NCBI GenBank assembly: GCA_017525915.1
Contig: JAFXSC010000008.1
Span: forward strand, 62,001-126,000
Direction of reading: 5' to 3'
DNA length: 64,000 nucleotides
Source of the DNA: Ruminococcus sp.
Lineage (GTDB): Bacteria > Bacillota > Clostridia > Oscillospirales > Ruminococcaceae
In this document: positions 33,012 to 40,809 of the stretch, in pieces
Layout of the letters: every line of letters starts with the position of its first letter
How positions within the stretch are numbered: position 1 is the first letter of the stretch
Made by a program: the position numbers and the translations under genes
The notes under the pieces: generated by a model
The model's input: the letters and a program-made list of their open reading frames with translations, nothing else
The model's database searches: none
Told to the model about the DNA's origin: nothing

Positions 33012-35285
33012 TTAGTTTTCAGTGCCTTGTGTATTGCCGGGATCTGTTTCGTCTTCGTCATGGTGGATATAAGCTGCTTTGAGGTTCTCCTCGAAGAAAT
33101 CCTCTATCGCTTCAGCCGGCATCGGCTTTCCGTAGAGGTAGCCCTGACCGTAGTCACAGCCTGCCTTGCGGAGTATCTCCTCCTGGTTGGGGTTCTCGAT
33201 GCCCTCGGCGATAGTCTCGATCTTCTTGGACTTCGCTATCCTTATTACCGCCGCAACTATCTCATATGCGATGTTGTCGTTCTCGATGTCGGTGATGAAC
33301 GAGCGGTCGAGTTTCAGCAGGGTTATCGGGAGTATCTGGAGGTAGCTCAGTGACGAGTAGCCGGTTCCGAAGTCGTCCATAGCGAGCTTTACTCCGAGGT
33401 CGCGGAGCTTGTTCATCTGGTCAACGGCAAAGTCGATATCGCTGAGCGCGAGGGTCTCCGTTAGCTCGACCTCGAGGTACTGCGGTTCAAGTCCGGATCT
33501 TACAAGCGCCTCGAACACCTTGTCGCGCAGGTCTTTCTGGTAGAAGTCGGACGATGCGAAGTTTATTGACATGACTATCGGCGGATAGCCCATTTTCTGC
33601 CACAGCACGTTCTGGCGGCAGCCCTCGGTAAGAACGAATTCGCTGATGCGTCCGATGAGGTGAGAGCTTTCGGCGATAGGCACGAACTGGTCAGGCTTGA
33701 CGATGGTGCCGTCGGGCTTTATCCAGCGGATAAGAGCTTCAACACCCATTATCCTGCCGGTTTCAAGGTTTATCTTAGGCTGGTAGAAAAGCTGGAGCTC
33801 GTTGTTCTGTATCGCAACTGCAAGAGCCTTTTCGAGCTCGGTGTTGCCGATGATCGAATCGTGCATACTCGGCTCATATCCGCATATGCTGCTCTGACTG
33901 CCCGCACCTGTTTTCAGTGCGAATTCTGCGTGCTCGAGCACTTCGAGGAAGGACGAGCCGTCCTCCGGGAGCTTGGAATAGCCTGCCGAGCAGCTGAGGC
34001 TTATCGCCGAGAATTCGTCAACTGCAAGCTTTGCGAATTCATCCTGGATATCTCTTGCGGTACGGACCGGCAGCTCATCGTCACCGTAGTCCCTGAGCAC
34101 GAGCGCGAAATTATCGCCGCTCATACGCGCTGCAAGTCCGCCGGGAGTCACGAATTTATAGAGGATATGCGCGAAGTTTCTGAGGATATAGTTGCCGTTG
34201 GTGTAGCCGCAGGTATCATTGATTATGTGGAAGCGGTCGATATCGAGAACCACTATCCAGTAGGAGCATTCAAGGAGCTGAGCGGTCTCATAGGTGTCCT
34301 GTCCGACGTCCATGAGCTTGTTGCGGTTGGCGATCTCAGTTACCTCGTCGATATAGGCAAGACGCTCGATGAGGAGGTCCTTCTCGTGCTCCTGTGTTAC
34401 GTCGAGGATAGCTCCTCCGAGAAGGGGAAGGGTGTTGCCCGTGCCCTGGATATACTTGTACCGGTAGGAGTACCAGCGGTAGGTGCCGTCAGCCGAGCGC
34501 ATTCTCATGTCGGTGCTTCTGACGTCGCCGGAATTCTTCGCGCTCACCGCAGTATCGAACTGTATCCTGTCGTTGGGGTGGACGAGGGTGCGGAAGTCGC
34601 TGAGAGTTATACTGCTGCTTTTCAGTCCGAGCATACGCACCATTTCGGGCGAAGCGCGGAAGTTCTTGCGGTCGGTGCTCATGATAACGCCGATCTCGGC
34701 GAGTTCCATCGAGGAGTTGAAGAAGTCGTTGGCACTTGCAAGGCTGAGCTTCATCTTCTTGATATCGGTGAGGTTGAAGCCCGTGCTGAGGTAGAGGGAA
34801 TTCTTCTTGCGCTTCTTTACGAGGGAGGTGCTCCATGCGATAGTGATGACGCCGCCCTTTGCGTTGGTGAATTTTGCCTCGTGGGAGGCGCTTCCTGCTA
34901 TCATGCTGACAGCCTCGGGACTGAGCTTTGAGAAGCCGAAGGTCTTGCAGAGCAGCTCCGGACCCTTGTGGTAGTTCTCGTCAGTGCCGATGAGCTTCTT
35001 GAGCTTGTTGTTGATGTAGATGTCGGAGCAGTCGTCGGTCCAGAGTATCATCTCGGTATTGAGGCCCTCTGTGATATCGGCGATATCGGAAGCGTCCACC
35101 GAGCTCCTGTGCTTTTTATAGATCCAGCCCACGAGTGAGAGTATCACCGTGAGGAAGATCATGGTCGAAATGTAGGTCGTAAGTGCCATCATGGCGTTGC
35201 TTGGGTAGAGGTAGCAATAGGCGAGTATTATAACTGTTGCTGCTGTAATAACGAAAGCTGATGCCAGCGGATTATTGAATTTCAT
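33012..35285 (-). CDS. Membrane PAS-GGDEF-EAL protein, probable c-di-GMP phosphodiesterase
   Basis: The 757-residue protein has two N-terminal membrane segments (about 9-27 and 36-55), two PAS-like regions (about 75-175 and 190-295), a GGDEF domain (about 305-465) and an EAL domain (about 480-735). The GGDEF signature is degenerate, SGDNF at 389-393, so cyclase activity is unlikely. The EAL domain keeps its catalytic set: EAL at 516-518, the Asn of SINFASSD, ELTET, MDDFGTGYS at 636-644 and AEGIE. Net hydrolysis of c-di-GMP is predicted. AGGGAGGTGG precedes the ATG at 35285; the longer upstream frame crosses the promoter. No matching cyclase is in the window. Confidence 0.92.
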   Translation of the reverse strand: MKFNNPLASAFVITAATVIILAYCYLYPSNAMMALTTYISTMIFLTVILSLVGWIYKKHRSSVDASDIADITEGLNTEMILWTDDCSDIYINNKLKKLIGTDENYHKGPELLCKTFGFSKLSPEAVSMIAGSASHEAKFTNAKGGVITIAWSTSLVKKRKKNSLYLSTGFNLTDIKKMKLSLASANDFFNSSMELAEIGVIMSTDRKNFRASPEMVRMLGLKSSSITLSDFRTLVHPNDRIQFDTAVSAKNSGDVRSTDMRMRSADGTYRWYSYRYKYIQGTGNTLPLLGGAILDVTQEHEKDLLIERLAYIDEVTEIANRNKLMDVGQDTYETAQLLECSYWIVVLDIDRFHIINDTCGYTNGNYILRNFAHILYKFVTPGGLAARMSGDNFALVLRDYGDDELPVRTARDIQDEFAKLAVDEFSAISLSCSAGYSKLPEDGSSFLEVLEHAEFALKTGAGSQSSICGYEPSMHDSIIGNTELEKALAVAIQNNELQLFYQPKINLETGRIMGVEALIRWIKPDGTIVKPDQFVPIAESSHLIGRISEFVLTEGCRQNVLWQKMGYPPIVMSINFASSDFYQKDLRDKVFEALVRSGLEPQYLEVELTETLALSDIDFAVDQMNKLRDLGVKLAMDDFGTGYSSLSYLQILPITLLKLDRSFITDIENDNIAYEIVAAVIRIAKSKKIETIAEGIENPNQEEILRKAGCDYGQGYLYGKPMPAEAIEDFFEENLKAAYIHHDEDETDPGNTQGTEN

Positions 35286-35343
35286 TTCAGCCACCTCCCT
35301 GCAAAAAGAATAGAAGTTCACACACAGTGTATCATTCTTAATT

Positions 35344-35372
35344 ATTATAGCAAATATTACCGAAAAAGTCAA
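35344..35372 (-). promoter_or_regulatory. Promoter of the EAL-domain gene
   Basis: On the minus strand TTGACT and TATAAT are separated by 17 bp, about 58 bp before the start. Confidence 0.8.
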
Positions 35373-35533
35373 TCGCAAATTTATTACGAAAGACAATCTT
35401 TATAAAATTGCCGGGAATTTTAAGATTTTTTTCACAGAATATACACTTTTTGGGTTTATAATGTTATAATAACAGTGCAGGAACGCGGAAAGTTCTTCCG
35501 GCGGCTTCTTCAAAAATGACATGGAGGTAAACT

Positions 35534-36214
35534 ATGGCACATATACTTGTAGTTGACGATGAGGTCAATATCAGAAAGGTAGTCCGCGAATATGCGGAGT
35601 TTGAAGGATATGAGGTTACTGAGGCTGAGAACGGCATGGCTGCCGTGAAGCTCTGCCTTGAAAATGACTATGACCTCATAATAATGGACGTAATGATGCC
35701 GAGACTTGACGGCTATTCCGCCTGCAAGGAGATACACAAGACCAAGAAGATACCGGTTATCATGCTGTCGGCAAGGTCGGAGGAGTACGACAAGCTTTTC
35801 GGCTTCGAGATCGGTGTGGACGACTATGTTGTAAAGCCCTTCTCACCGAAGGAGCTCATGGCGAGAGTGAAGGTCGTCCTCAAGCGCAGTGCTTATGTTC
35901 CAGAGCCCGAGGTGCAGGAGCGCTTCTCGTTCGAGGGTCTGGAGGTCGATATCCCCGGCAGGGAGGTCTACGTCAACGGCGAAAAGGCTTCGATGACTCC
36001 CAAGGAGTATGACCTTCTGTTCTACCTTGTCAAGAACAAGAACATCGCGCTCTCCCGTGACAAGCTCCTCGAGGAGGTATGGGGCTATGACTTCTTCGGC
36101 GATGACAGAACTGTTGACACGCATATCAAGATGCTCCGCAACAGCCTCGGTGAGTACAGAAAGTTCATCGTTACACTGAGAGGAATGGGATATAAGTTTG
36201 AGTGCGCTCAGTAA
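35534..36214 (+). CDS. Response regulator, OmpR/PhoB family
   Basis: A two-component transcription factor of 226 residues. The receiver domain has the acidic pair in LVVDDE, the phosphorylation site Asp52 in IIMDVMMPRLDG, the Thr/Ser switch in MLSAR and Lys in VVKPFSP. The C-terminal winged helix (about 130-224) ends in the recognition helix region DDRTVDTHIKMLRNSLG. GGAGGT precedes the ATG. Its end overlaps the histidine kinase start by 17 bases. TATAAT-like boxes lie near 35456-35470 but lack a clear -35. Its targets are unknown; SpaR/PhoP-like cell-envelope control is only one possibility. Confidence 0.94.
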   Translation: MAHILVVDDEVNIRKVVREYAEFEGYEVTEAENGMAAVKLCLENDYDLIIMDVMMPRLDGYSACKEIHKTKKIPVIMLSARSEEYDKLFGFEIGVDDYVVKPFSPKELMARVKVVLKRSAYVPEPEVQERFSFEGLEVDIPGREVYVNGEKASMTPKEYDLLFYLVKNKNIALSRDKLLEEVWGYDFFGDDRTVDTHIKMLRNSLGEYRKFIVTLRGMGYKFECAQ

Positions 36215-37664
36215 GATAAGGAGCGTGAACAGCCGTATCCCTCTGAAAATCAAGGTGTGGCTGTATTTCGTCACCTTTACCATTATGGTCTTCGTCCTGC
36301 TCTGGACCTTCCAGATACTGTTCCTCGAAAGGTTCTATGAGAGCATGAAGACCCGTGCTGCATCGCGGAGCGCTGACAGGATAGCAGGGTACTACGACCA
36401 GCTTTCGGAAGGTGTTATCACAAGTACGGAGTTCAAGAACAAGGTCGAAGCTATCGCTATCAACAACGACCTCTGCGTCGAGATACTCGACAAGTACGAA
36501 AGGTCGGTATTCTCCGCCGAGACCCTCGGTGACTGCCTTATCCACGGCAGAGCAAACAGGACGAGAGTGTATATCATCAATATCCTCGAAAGCGAGGACA
36601 GGACGATACGCTATACGATGAAGAACCCTCGCAGCGGCTACAATATGCTGCTCTACGGCAGGACCCTCGGCAGCAGTGACAACCCGAACGGCTATCTTCT
36701 CGTTAATTCGGTGCTCGTGCCGGTCGGCTCGACTGTGTCCATAATAAAGCGGCAGCTCATGATAATAACCGGCTTTCTCATCGCCTTTGCGTTCATAATA
36801 TCTCTGTTCCTTTCGAGGCGGATAGCGAAACCGATAACCGATATCACGAAGTCGGCCGAAAACCTTGCGAAGGGCGATTTCAAGACGAAGTTCGACGGCA
36901 GGGGCTACCTCGAGGCGATGAAGCTTGCGGATACCCTTACCTATGCGGAGACCGAGCTCTCGCGCGTTGATACCATGCAGCGCGACCTCATTGCGAACGT
37001 TTCCCACGACCTGAGAACTCCGCTCACGATGCTCAAAGCCTACGCTGAAATGATACGCGATCTTTCCGGTGACAATCCGGTAAAGCGCAACGAACACCTT
37101 GAGATAATCATAAACGAGACAGACCGTCTTTCCCTTATGGTGAACGATATCCTCGATCTCTCAAAGCTCGAGAGCGGCAGGCAGAAGCTCAATCCCTCAG
37201 AGTTCGAGATAAGCGGCAAGCTCAGCGAGATCATAGACCGCTTCAAGGGCATATCCGAGAAGATGGGCTACACGATAAACTTCACGCCGGACAGTGAAAG
37301 AACGGTGTACTGCGATGTTGTCAAGATTGAACAGGTCATATACAACCTCATCAACAACGCGATAAACTATACCGGCGAGGACAAGCAGGTATTCGTCCGC
37401 CAGATAAATACTCCCGAGGGCGTTCTCATCGAGGTGGAGGACACCGGTGACGGCATCGAGGAGGACAAGATAAAGCTCATTTTCGACAAGTATTACCGCT
37501 CCGAGAACCACAAGCGCGAGGTGGTCGGCACCGGTCTGGGACTTTCGATAGTCAAGGCGGTGCTGAAGCTGCATAACTACGACTACGGCGTTCGCAGCAC
37601 TCTTGGCAAGGGCTCGACCTTCTGGTTCAGGATAAGTGATGTCCGCAGCGACATACAGAAATAA
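36198..37664 (+). CDS. Membrane sensor histidine kinase, PhoR type
   Basis: The 488-residue kinase has membrane segments at about 19-42 and 188-208 bounding an extracytoplasmic sensor of about 145 residues. A HAMP linker, a HisKA domain with NVSHDLRTPLTMLKAYAEMI (the phosphorylated His near residue 265) and a HATPase domain (NLINNAINY, DTGDGIEEDK, GTGLGLSIVK) follow. It partners the preceding regulator, which it overlaps. The start is uncertain: a TTG at 36198 gives the longest product; a GTG at 36225 lies only a base after GGAG. Either keeps the first membrane segment intact. Confidence 0.92.
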   Translation: MSALSKIRSVNSRIPLKIKVWLYFVTFTIMVFVLLWTFQILFLERFYESMKTRAASRSADRIAGYYDQLSEGVITSTEFKNKVEAIAINNDLCVEILDKYERSVFSAETLGDCLIHGRANRTRVYIINILESEDRTIRYTMKNPRSGYNMLLYGRTLGSSDNPNGYLLVNSVLVPVGSTVSIIKRQLMIITGFLIAFAFIISLFLSRRIAKPITDITKSAENLAKGDFKTKFDGRGYLEAMKLADTLTYAETELSRVDTMQRDLIANVSHDLRTPLTMLKAYAEMIRDLSGDNPVKRNEHLEIIINETDRLSLMVNDILDLSKLESGRQKLNPSEFEISGKLSEIIDRFKGISEKMGYTINFTPDSERTVYCDVVKIEQVIYNLINNAINYTGEDKQVFVRQINTPEGVLIEVEDTGDGIEEDKIKLIFDKYYRSENHKREVVGTGLGLSIVKAVLKLHNYDYGVRSTLGKGSTFWFRISDVRSDIQK

Positions 37665-37666
37665 CA

Positions 37667-37699
37667 AAAGGCAGGTGCAAATGCACCTGCCTTATTTTG
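37667..37699. terminator. Bidirectional rho-independent terminator
   Basis: A 12-base-pair stem, AAGGCAGGTGCA with TGCACCTGCCTT, is followed by ATTTTGTTT on the plus strand and TTTGTTATTT on the minus strand. It serves the kinase gene and the metK operon. Confidence 0.92.
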
Positions 37700-37700
37700 T

Positions 37701-38108
37701 TTACTGCTGGGATTGTGTTTCCGTTGTGACATTCCGCTCACGCTTGAGAGTGAAATCCGTTCGCGTGGAGTTTTCTGAGGAATAGAGCGATATCTTCACG
37801 TCCACGAAGCCGTTCAGCGTTTGAGAGAGCCTGAGCACGGTATCCCGGAGGATATCCTCCCTGTGCGCGGAATACACCGCGTACAGCGGCTGTGAGGCAT
37901 CTGCTTCGAGCAGTCTGAACAGCAGACTGAGCACCTGCTCTGCGTCAGAGGGAACTGCGGCTGTGAATTCCGTTCGGAAATAAAGCTCCGTGCGTCCGTC
38001 CTCCGAAACTATCCCTGCCATTACTGAATTGTCAGCATAACGGCTGAAAATATCGGTGAGTATCGGGTTTATGAAGCTGAACCCGGCAGCGTAGAACTTC
38101 TCCTCCAC
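37701..38108 (-). CDS. Hypothetical protein downstream of metK
   Basis: I do not recognise this 135-residue protein. It is soluble, with a mixed alpha/beta pattern: an N-terminal helix, strands around MAGIVSEDGRTELYFRTEF, a helix AEQVLSLLFRLLEA, and a Thr/Glu/Gln-rich tail. The start appears to be GTG at 38108, three bases after the metK stop, with no ribosome binding site of its own, so it probably depends on translational coupling to metK. The shared terminator at 37667-37699 follows. The link to S-adenosylmethionine use is only positional. Confidence 0.7.
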   Translation of the reverse strand: MEEKFYAAGFSFINPILTDIFSRYADNSVMAGIVSEDGRTELYFRTEFTAAVPSDAEQVLSLLFRLLEADASQPLYAVYSAHREDILRDTVLRLSQTLNGFVDVKISLYSSENSTRTDFTLKRERNVTTETQSQQ

Positions 38109-38111
38109 GGT

Positions 38112-39296
38112 TTATGCGAGAGCAGCTTTGAGAGCCTCTGTGCGGTCGGTCTTTTCCCATGCAACGCCGAGATCCTCTCTGCCCATGTGACCGTATGCGG
38201 CAAGCTGTCTGTACTGCGGCTTCCTGAGCTTGAGCATATCAATGATAGCGGTCGGACGGAGGTCGAATACCTTGCTTACTGCCTCTGAGAGCTTGTCCTC
38301 ATCGACCTTGCCGGTGCCGAATGTATCAACGAGTATGGAAATGGGCTTAGCCACGCCGATAGCGTAGGAGAGCTGAACCTCACACTTGTCAGCAAGACCT
38401 GCCGCAACGACGTTCTTTGCGATATAGCGTGCTGCGTAGGCTGCACTGCGGTCGACCTTCGTCGGGTCCTTACCTGAGAATGCACCGCCGCCGTGACGTG
38501 AATATCCGCCGTATGTATCAACGATGATCTTACGGCCTGTGAGGCCGCTGTCGCCCTGAGGACCGCCCACAACGAAGCGTCCGGTCGGGTTGATGAATAT
38601 TTTTGTGTTTGCGTCCATGAGCTCTGCGGGGATAACTGCCTTGATGACGAATTCCTCGATATCGCTGCGTACCTGTTCGAGCGAAACATCTGCGGAATGC
38701 TGGGAGGAAACGACTACTGCGTCAACTCTTACGGGCTTGCCGTTGTCGTATTCAACAGTTACCTGAGACTTGCCGTCGGGACGGAGATAGCGGAGAGTGC
38801 CGTCCTTTCTGACCTCAGTGAGCCTGAGAGCAAGCTTGTGAGCGAGGGATATCGGGAGCGGCATGAGCTCGGGAGTCTCATTGCAGGCAAAGCCGAACAT
38901 GATTCCCTGATCGCCGGCACCGTTGGAAAGGCCGTCGTTCTCGTTGTTTTCCTCGCGGTACTCGAAAGCCTCGTTTACGCCCATTGCGATATCTGGGGAC
39001 TGACCGTCTATCGAAGTGAGAACGGCGCAGGTATGTGCATCAAAGCCGTACTTTGCGCGGTCGTAGCCGATATCTGTAACGACCTGACGTGCGATCTTGG
39101 GGATATCGACATCTGCTGTTGTGGATATCTCGCCCATGACGAGTATCATACCTGTTGTAACGCAGGTCTCGCAGGCAACTCTGCCCATTTTATCCTGTTC
39201 GAGGATAGCGTCGAGAACTGCATCAGAGATCTGGTCACATATTTTATCGGGATGTCCCTCTGTAACTGATTCTGAAGTGAAAAAACATCTGCTCAT
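38112..39296 (-). CDS. metK: S-adenosylmethionine synthetase
   Basis: Makes S-adenosylmethionine from ATP and methionine in the cytoplasm. The 394-residue protein carries [16 protein letters not shown] near residue 14, [10 protein letters not shown] near residue 118 and the phosphate loop [19 protein letters not shown] near residue 255. Length is typical. AGGAGGT precedes the ATG. An SAM-I riboswitch with its terminator lies in the leader, so expression should fall as S-adenosylmethionine rises. A hypothetical gene is coupled downstream. Confidence 0.98.
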   Translation of the reverse strand: MSRCFFTSESVTEGHPDKICDQISDAVLDAILEQDKMGRVACETCVTTGMILVMGEISTTADVDIPKIARQVVTDIGYDRAKYGFDAHTCAVLTSIDGQSPDIAMGVNEAFEYREENNENDGLSNGAGDQGIMFGFACNETPELMPLPISLAHKLALRLTEVRKDGTLRYLRPDGKSQVTVEYDNGKPVRVDAVVVSSQHSADVSLEQVRSDIEEFVIKAVIPAELMDANTKIFINPTGRFVVGGPQGDSGLTGRKIIVDTYGGYSRHGGGAFSGKDPTKVDRSAAYAARYIAKNVVAAGLADKCEVQLSYAIGVAKPISILVDTFGTGKVDEDKLSEAVSKVFDLRPTAIIDMLKLRKPQYRQLAAYGHMGREDLGVAWEKTDRTEALKAALA

Positions 39297-39310
39297 TTAA
39301 AAACCTCCTG

Positions 39311-39346
39311 AAATAATAAAAAGCGCACTCCAAAAGAAGTACGCTG
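39311..39346 (-). terminator. Riboswitch-controlled terminator before metK
   Basis: On the minus strand AGCGTACT and AGTGCGCT form an eight-base-pair stem with loop TCTTTTGG, followed by TTTTTATTATTT. It sits between the aptamer and metK, as expected for an OFF switch. Confidence 0.9.
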
Positions 39347-39360
39347 TTTCTGCATATACT

Positions 39361-39462
39361 CCTCATCTTTCGGATAAACCGCAGGATTTAGCACCTTGTC
39401 TGTAATAACAGTCAGGTTGCCGGGCTTCACAGGACCTGTTTCCTCCGCCGCTCTTGATAAGG
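39361..39462 (-). ncRNA. SAM-I (S-box) riboswitch aptamer
   Basis: On the minus strand P1 is formed by CCTTATC and GATGAGG at the two ends. Conserved S-box sequence follows: TATCAAGAG, GCGGAGGAAACAGG, TGAAGCCCGGCAACC and AAGGTGCTAAATCC. The four-way junction layout, the position before metK and the following terminator all fit. SAM binding is expected to favour termination. Confidence 0.97.
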
Positions 39463-39472
39463 TTATGACAAT

Positions 39473-39501
39473 ATTATACACCAGTTTTCTTACAATGTCA
39501 A
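39473..39501 (-). promoter_or_regulatory. Promoter of the metK riboswitch transcript
   Basis: On the minus strand TTGACA and TATAAT are separated by 17 bp; transcription would begin just before the aptamer. Confidence 0.88.
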
Positions 39502-39534
39502 TAGGTAATTGCACATATGCAACAAAAAATTTTC

Positions 39535-39570
39535 CGGGAAAACAAACGAGCCCTCCGTCAGGAAGGCTCA
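39535..39570 (-). terminator. Terminator of the radC-like gene
   Basis: On the minus strand GAGCCTTCC and GGAGGGCTC form a stem with one mismatch, followed by GTTTGTTTT. The region 39571-39757 between it and the gene is AT-rich and shows nothing else. Confidence 0.65.
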
Positions 39571-39757
39571 TCTGCCATGATATAGGGATTTTGGGGATCT
39601 AATAATTTAATGTTGGGGTAAACATTAAACTACCATGAAAAAAGGCTTTCAGATTTCTCTTTCAGCAATTATATTATAGCTCTGAAATATGTAATTTATG
39701 TGATAATGAATAGAATTAAATGTAAACATATTATCAACAAATTATGAACGGCAGCGC

Positions 39758-40435
39758 TCAGAATGCAAAAGCAGCGTGTTCGCGCATGGAATAGTTTTCA
39801 CCGCCGCCGTTGATAATAACGTCAGTCACCACGGTGCCGATGCTTGTGAGCGGCCTGGTTATGAGCTTTACGAGGCGGAAGTCCTGTTCTGAAGGAACAG
39901 GCGGCTCACTGCCGTGAGATATGCCGATGATAACAGCTTCGGCATCGGAAACTATCGCGTCGGAAATGAGCCGGCGCACAGGCAGCTTTCCGGAAATTAT
40001 ATCAGCAGTCTCGGCAGTCCGCGAGCTGATGATACCGAGCAGGGGATCGGCAAATATAACAGTGAAGCTGCCCTTTCCGGCTTTCATGAAGAAGCGGTCG
40101 AGGACTGCGTAATAATCGGCGGTTTCCGGCGGAACGATACCGCCCTGCGCTCTGAACATATGGATTATCTCTCCGACCAGTGCGATAAGTGAGGCACTTG
40201 CAGCGCCGATGCCTTCGGTCTCCGTGAGCTCTGCCTCGGAGGCGCAGAAAACAGCCTCGAGCGAGCCGAACTTTTCGAGGAGAGAATGAGCGGCAGGATT
40301 TGTGTTTGCACGGGGGATCGAGTAGAACAGGAGAAGTTCAAGTATTTCGTGGTCGTTGAAGCCTGCGAGCCCGGTTTCTCTGAAACGTCTGCGGAGACGT
40401 TCGCGGTGCCCGGAATGCGGCTGCTTGTCACTCAT
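39758..40435 (-). CDS. RadC family protein with degenerate JAMM site
   Basis: The 225-residue product matches the RadC/UPF0758 family. It has an N-terminal GHRERLRRRF segment, a helix-hairpin-helix (TEGIGAASA, about 73-81) and a C-terminal JAB/MPN-like domain from about residue 105. The metal motif that normally reads HNHPSGDPTPS is here ISHGSEPPVPS (residues 172-182): the first His is replaced and Pro-Ser-Gly is altered. It is therefore probably not an active metalloprotease. AAGGAG precedes the ATG at 40435. The cellular role of RadC is unsettled; it is not required for repair in E. coli. Confidence 0.85.
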   Translation of the reverse strand: MSDKQPHSGHRERLRRRFRETGLAGFNDHEILELLLFYSIPRANTNPAAHSLLEKFGSLEAVFCASEAELTETEGIGAASASLIALVGEIIHMFRAQGGIVPPETADYYAVLDRFFMKAGKGSFTVIFADPLLGIISSRTAETADIISGKLPVRRLISDAIVSDAEAVIIGISHGSEPPVPSEQDFRLVKLITRPLTSIGTVVTDVIINGGGENYSMREHAAFAF

Positions 40436-40484
40436 ATCATTCACTCCTTCCGCGATAGTATTTGCCGGTAAAGCTTCTATACTA

Positions 40485-40513
40485 ATTGTAATACATTTCC
40501 GCAGCGGTTTCAA
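40485..40513 (-). promoter_or_regulatory. Promoter of the radC-like gene
   Basis: On the minus strand TTGAAA and TACAAT are separated by 17 bp, 50 bp before the start. Confidence 0.65.
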
Positions 40514-40622
40514 TTCGATTTTGTGAACATTTGCCGCCGCACAGAGAATTTTGAACACGGGATTTGTGCACTTTTACTGCCTGTGTCTGCATTTGCCTGT
40601 GTTTCTGTAAATACTGACAGCC

Positions 40623-40647
40623 TGCCGGTGAGGTATACCTGCCGGCA
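40623..40647. promoter_or_regulatory. Dyad-symmetric element upstream of the esterase gene, possible operator
   Basis: TGCCGG, then the perfect ten-base palindrome AGGTATACCT, then CCGGCA form a 25-bp dyad with slightly unequal spacers. It is about 58 bp upstream of the -35 box of the esterase promoter. The rest of the gap 40514-40704 shows no gene. A regulator binding site is plausible but not proven. Confidence 0.45.
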
Positions 40648-40704
40648 AATGATATCCAATCTATCAAATTTTGACCGTTCTGCTGAAAATCTACCAAAAA
40701 CGTA

Positions 40705-40733
40705 TTGACTTTGCAAACAAATTGTGATAATAT
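40705..40733 (+). promoter_or_regulatory. Promoter of the dockerin esterase gene
   Basis: TTGACT at 40705-40710 and TAATAT at 40728-40733 have a 17-bp spacer, giving a leader of about 70 bases. Confidence 0.65.
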
Positions 40734-40809
40734 TAAATAAGATATATTATGACCGTACTGTCTTGGTGTACTTTCTGCGTGGAGGTATGCCGGAATGGAG
40801 GAATGTGCT

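Noticed and set aside
33660..34931. Open frame of 423 residues on the plus strand across the EAL-domain gene
   Set aside because: Antisense to a protein with intact EAL and PAS domains; no independent start signal.
39293..39571. Minus-strand open frame of 92 residues before metK
   Set aside because: It coincides with the SAM-I riboswitch and terminators, which explain the sequence.
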